Of a DNA stretch of 33,610 bases, positions 31,515 through 33,610 are shown in pieces. The notes below the pieces were generated by a model, which saw nothing but the letters and a program-made list of their open reading frames with translations, made no database searches and was not told the DNA's origin. The position numbers and the translations under genes are program-made. Each line of letters starts with the position of its first letter. Position 1 is the stretch's first letter. Source of the stretch: Chloroflexota bacterium (lineage in GTDB: Bacteria; Chloroflexota; Dormibacteria; CF-121); contig VBDY01000162.1 in the NCBI GenBank assembly GCA_005882775.1, positions 1-33,610 on the forward strand. The letters are read 5' to 3'.

Positions 31515-32914
31515 TGCGCATCCATTTCATCGGGATCTGCGGGTCGGCGGTGTCCGGACTGGCTCTGGTGGCCAAACAGCTGGGCCATGAGGTGACCGGC
31601 TCGGATGAGGACGCCTACCCGCCCGCCACCGACCTGCTGAAGCAGGCGGGGATCCGCTGGGTCGACCGATACGCGGCCGCCCACGTCACCCGCTGGGGGA
31701 AACCGGACCTGGTAGTGCAGGCCAACAACGTGCGCGAGGGCAACCCGGAAAATGAGGCCGCCAAAAAGCTGCAGCTGCGGATCGTCAGCGAGGCCGAGTT
31801 CTGGGGCGAGCTCACCAGCGAGCGGTTCCGAATCGTGGTGTGCGGCTCGCACGGAAAGACAACAACGGCCAGCCTGATCGCGTGGATCCTCCGGTCGGCC
31901 CGTCGCAACCCGGGGTTTCGGCTCGGTATGTCCTCGCCCGACCTGGGGGCGGCCGCCGCCTGGGGAACGGGCCGGGAGTTCGTCTTCGAGGGCGACGAGT
32001 ACACCTCGGCGGCCTTCGACCCCCGTCCCAAGTTCATACACTTCGCGCCCCAGCTCGCGGTGCTGACCAACATCGATTGGGACCACCCGGACGTATTCCC
32101 GGACCCGCAGAGCTATGAAGCCGTCTTCCGCCAGCTGGTCGAGTACCTGGGGCCGGAGGACCGGTTGATCGCCTGCTCCGACGACGCGGCGGTGCGGCGG
32201 CTGCTGGCCAGGACGCGGGCGCCGGTTGAGACCTACGGCCTGCGGGGTGGCGCCGATTGGCAGGGTCGTGACGTCACCAACGACGGGGACGGCATGCGAT
32301 TCACCGCCTGGCACGAGGGTAAGGTGCTGGCGGTGGTCAGCACCCGGATCCCGGGCGAGCACAACGCATCGAACGCGCTGGCGGCGCTGGCCGCGGGCGT
32401 CCGCCTGGGGGTGCCGGTGGCCACCGCCGTCGACGCCATCGGACGCTTTCGGGGAGCGGCCCGTCGGTTCGAGGTACGTGGCGAGGTCCACGGGGTCACC
32501 GTGATCGACGACTATGCGCATCACCCGACGGAGGTGCGAGCCACCCTGCAGGCGGCGCAAGCGCGCTTTGGGCCGGGCCGCGTGCTCGCGTGTTTCGTGC
32601 CTCACACCTACTCGCGGACGCTGAGCCTGCTGGACGGCTACGCGGACGCCTTCACGGGTTGCGCGGTGGTCGTCATCGGTCCGATCGAGCCGGCCCGGGA
32701 GCGTCACCTTGCCAACACCGTCAGCGCTCAGGACGTGGCCAGCCGAGTACAGGGTGTGGGTGAGGTGAGCGTCGCCGACTCCGCCCGATCGGCCGCCTAC
32801 AAGCTGGCCGCAGCGGCGCGGCCCGGCGATGTGATCGTCTGCATGTCGGTGCGCGGGTTCGACGACGTGGTCGGCAAGACCCTCGAGGTGCTGGAGCGGA
32901 CCGCGGTTGGATGA
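31514..32914 (+). CDS. murC: UDP-N-acetylmuramate ligase in the murC position, with Mpl-like features
   Basis: This 466-residue Mur ligase occupies the murC slot, where UDP-MurNAc--L-alanine ligase is expected. The first two thirds resemble the recycling enzyme Mpl instead. The start is HFIGICGSAVSG rather than the MurC GIGG form, then QLGHEVTGSDEDAYPP and NVREGNPENEAA. The ATP loop is GSHGKTTTASLIAWIL, followed by FEGDEYTSAAFDPRPKFIHFAP and DWDHPDVFPDPQ. The last third looks like MurC: DDYAHHPTEVRATLQAAQ and CFVPHTYSRTLSLLDGYADAF. Both families act on UDP-MurNAc: MurC adds L-Ala, Mpl adds a recycled tripeptide. Location suggests a MurC role, since no other murC is visible in the cluster. The true specificity is open. 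Confidence 0.85.
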   Translation: MRIHFIGICGSAVSGLALVAKQLGHEVTGSDEDAYPPATDLLKQAGIRWVDRYAAAHVTRWGKPDLVVQANNVREGNPENEAAKKLQLRIVSEAEFWGELTSERFRIVVCGSHGKTTTASLIAWILRSARRNPGFRLGMSSPDLGAAAAWGTGREFVFEGDEYTSAAFDPRPKFIHFAPQLAVLTNIDWDHPDVFPDPQSYEAVFRQLVEYLGPEDRLIACSDDAAVRRLLARTRAPVETYGLRGGADWQGRDVTNDGDGMRFTAWHEGKVLAVVSTRIPGEHNASNALAALAAGVRLGVPVATAVDAIGRFRGAARRFEVRGEVHGVTVIDDYAHHPTEVRATLQAAQARFGPGRVLACFVPHTYSRTLSLLDGYADAFTGCAVVVIGPIEPARERHLANTVSAQDVASRVQGVGEVSVADSARSAAYKLAAAARPGDVIVCMSVRGFDDVVGKTLEVLERTAVG

Positions 32915-33610
32915 GGCACGGCTCAGCAAGCTGCCCGGCATCCGTGAAAACGAGCCGCTGAGCCGCCACAGCTGGTACGGGATCGGCGGGCCGGCCCGGT
33001 TTTTTCTGGAGGTCACCGACGACGGAGTCCTCGATGAGCTGGTGCCTTATCTGAACGAGACCCGGACGCCTTTTGCCGTCGTCGGCGCCGCCTCCAACAC
33101 CCTGTTCGCCGACGAGGGCTTTGACGGTCTGGTGATCAAGGTTGCATCGCAGCATCTTCTGCTAGACGGCGACACGCTCGAGGTCGGGGCCGGCTATCTG
33201 ATGCCCAGGCTGGCGCTGGAGACGTGCAAGGCCGGACTCGCCGGGCTCGAGTTCGGGGCCGGCGTACCGGGCTCTGTGGGCGGGTCGCTGGTCGGCAACG
33301 CCGGGGCCTTTGGCCGCGAGGTCAAGGACTGCCTGGTCGAAGCCAGCGCCATCGACCCTGCGGGAAAGCGTCAGACCATCCCCGCATCGGAGTGCAAGTT
33401 TGCGTACCGCGACTCGACCTTCAAGTCCGACCGGCGGGGCTGGGTCATCATCGCCGCCCGCTTTCGGGCCAGCCACGAAGAGCCTGTCCTGATCCGCGAT
33501 CGGATCCGGCGGGTCCAGCGGCACCGCCGCGAAACGCAACCGATCGAGAAGCGCAGCCTGGGCAGCACCTTCAAGAATCCTCCGGGTGATGCCGCCGGCC
33601 GCCTGGTGGA
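32907..33610 (+). CDS. murB: UDP-N-acetylenolpyruvoylglucosamine reductase, 3' end cut by the window
   Basis: MurB reduces UDP-GlcNAc-enolpyruvate to UDP-MurNAc with NADPH and FAD. The frame is absent from the ORF track because no stop lies in the window, but it is open to the last base. It encodes SWYGIGGPARFFLE, the FAD segment VVGAASNTLFADEGFDG, GAGVPGSVGGSLVGNAGAFG, the YRDSTFKS Tyr/Arg region, and RSLGSTFKNP with the Ser proton donor. About 234 residues are visible of the usual 290-330. I start at TTG 32907, which overlaps the murC stop by 8 nt and is the only start codon near the conserved N-terminus. GAASN replaces the commoner GxGSN. Confidence 0.93.
   Translation, partial: MDEARLSKLPGIRENEPLSRHSWYGIGGPARFFLEVTDDGVLDELVPYLNETRTPFAVVGAASNTLFADEGFDGLVIKVASQHLLLDGDTLEVGAGYLMPRLALETCKAGLAGLEFGAGVPGSVGGSLVGNAGAFGREVKDCLVEASAIDPAGKRQTIPASECKFAYRDSTFKSDRRGWVIIAARFRASHEEPVLIRDRIRRVQRHRRETQPIEKRSLGSTFKNPPGDAAGRLV

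Noticed and set aside
31439-33016. 525-aa minus-strand ORF
   Set aside because: Antisense to murC and the start of murB; composition is that of a shadow ORF.
1-33610. CRISPR arrays, insertion sequences, prophage or toxin-antitoxin modules
   Set aside because: No repeat-spacer pattern, transposase, integrase or paired small toxin-antitoxin ORFs were seen; the window is mainly core metabolism and cell wall genes.

Overview
The window is a dense, GC-rich bacterial chromosome segment with ordinary housekeeping and biosynthetic content. It has many stop/start overlaps (ATGA, GTGA, TTGA), frequent GTG and TTG starts, and several promoters placed so close to the start codon that leaderless transcripts look likely. 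A DUF222/HNH gene, an SOS box of the GAAC-N4-GTTC type, a type-A RNase P RNA and the cell-wall cluster layout suggest a high-GC Terrabacteria lineage (Chloroflexota, Dormibacterota or Actinomycetota-like). This placement is inference from style and gene content, not from a phylogenetic marker.

Left part (1-6844): the 3' part of a DUF1801 gene comes first. Next is a DUF222/HNH endonuclease gene on the minus strand, with a consensus sigma70-type promoter whose 17-bp spacer holds a LexA-type box. A TPP riboswitch then heads a compact plus-strand unit: cytX-like permease, thiD, an O-methyltransferase, and the E1 alpha and E1 beta subunits of a TPP-dependent 2-oxo acid dehydrogenase. A strong intrinsic terminator at 6798-6844 closes it. 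The TPP-sensing leader may therefore control both thiamine precursor salvage and a TPP-dependent enzyme.

Middle (6885-17785): a DppA-like M55 peptidase is coupled to trpD. A small membrane protein is convergent to trpD and divergent from a leuB-like dehydrogenase. leuB is followed by a one-chain isopropylmalate dehydratase/aconitase-type protein with the small (swivel) part in front of the large part. A short stretch of lower GC appearance holds a minus-strand lipoprotein and a possible 82-aa plus-strand ORF. A second 2-oxo acid dehydrogenase set (E1 alpha, E1 beta, E2) then runs leftward and is translationally coupled to a LeuA/homocitrate-synthase-like enzyme. The two units together supply LeuA-, LeuCD- and LeuB-like activities plus an acyl-CoA-forming complex lacking E3.

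Right part (17815-33610): a membrane protein, a coiled-coil zinc-ribbon protein, an RNase H with a C-terminal NTF2-like extension, an MFS transporter and the RNase P RNA run rightward, followed by a small membrane protein. Then comes the division and cell-wall cluster mraZ-rsmH-ftsL-ftsI-murF-mraY-murD-ftsW-murG-murC-murB, with murB cut by the window end. Its control region has 10-bp-spaced MraZ-type repeats, a TTGACA promoter and, upstream, two 40-bp-spaced near-identical sites resembling NrdR boxes. The cluster has no murE, and its murC position holds a protein whose first two thirds look like Mpl.

No tRNA, 5S/16S/23S rRNA, CRISPR array, insertion sequence or phage gene was seen. Non-coding gaps over about 150 bases are 12198-12359 and 12783-13026, in which nothing was recognised apart from the -35 box at 12991.
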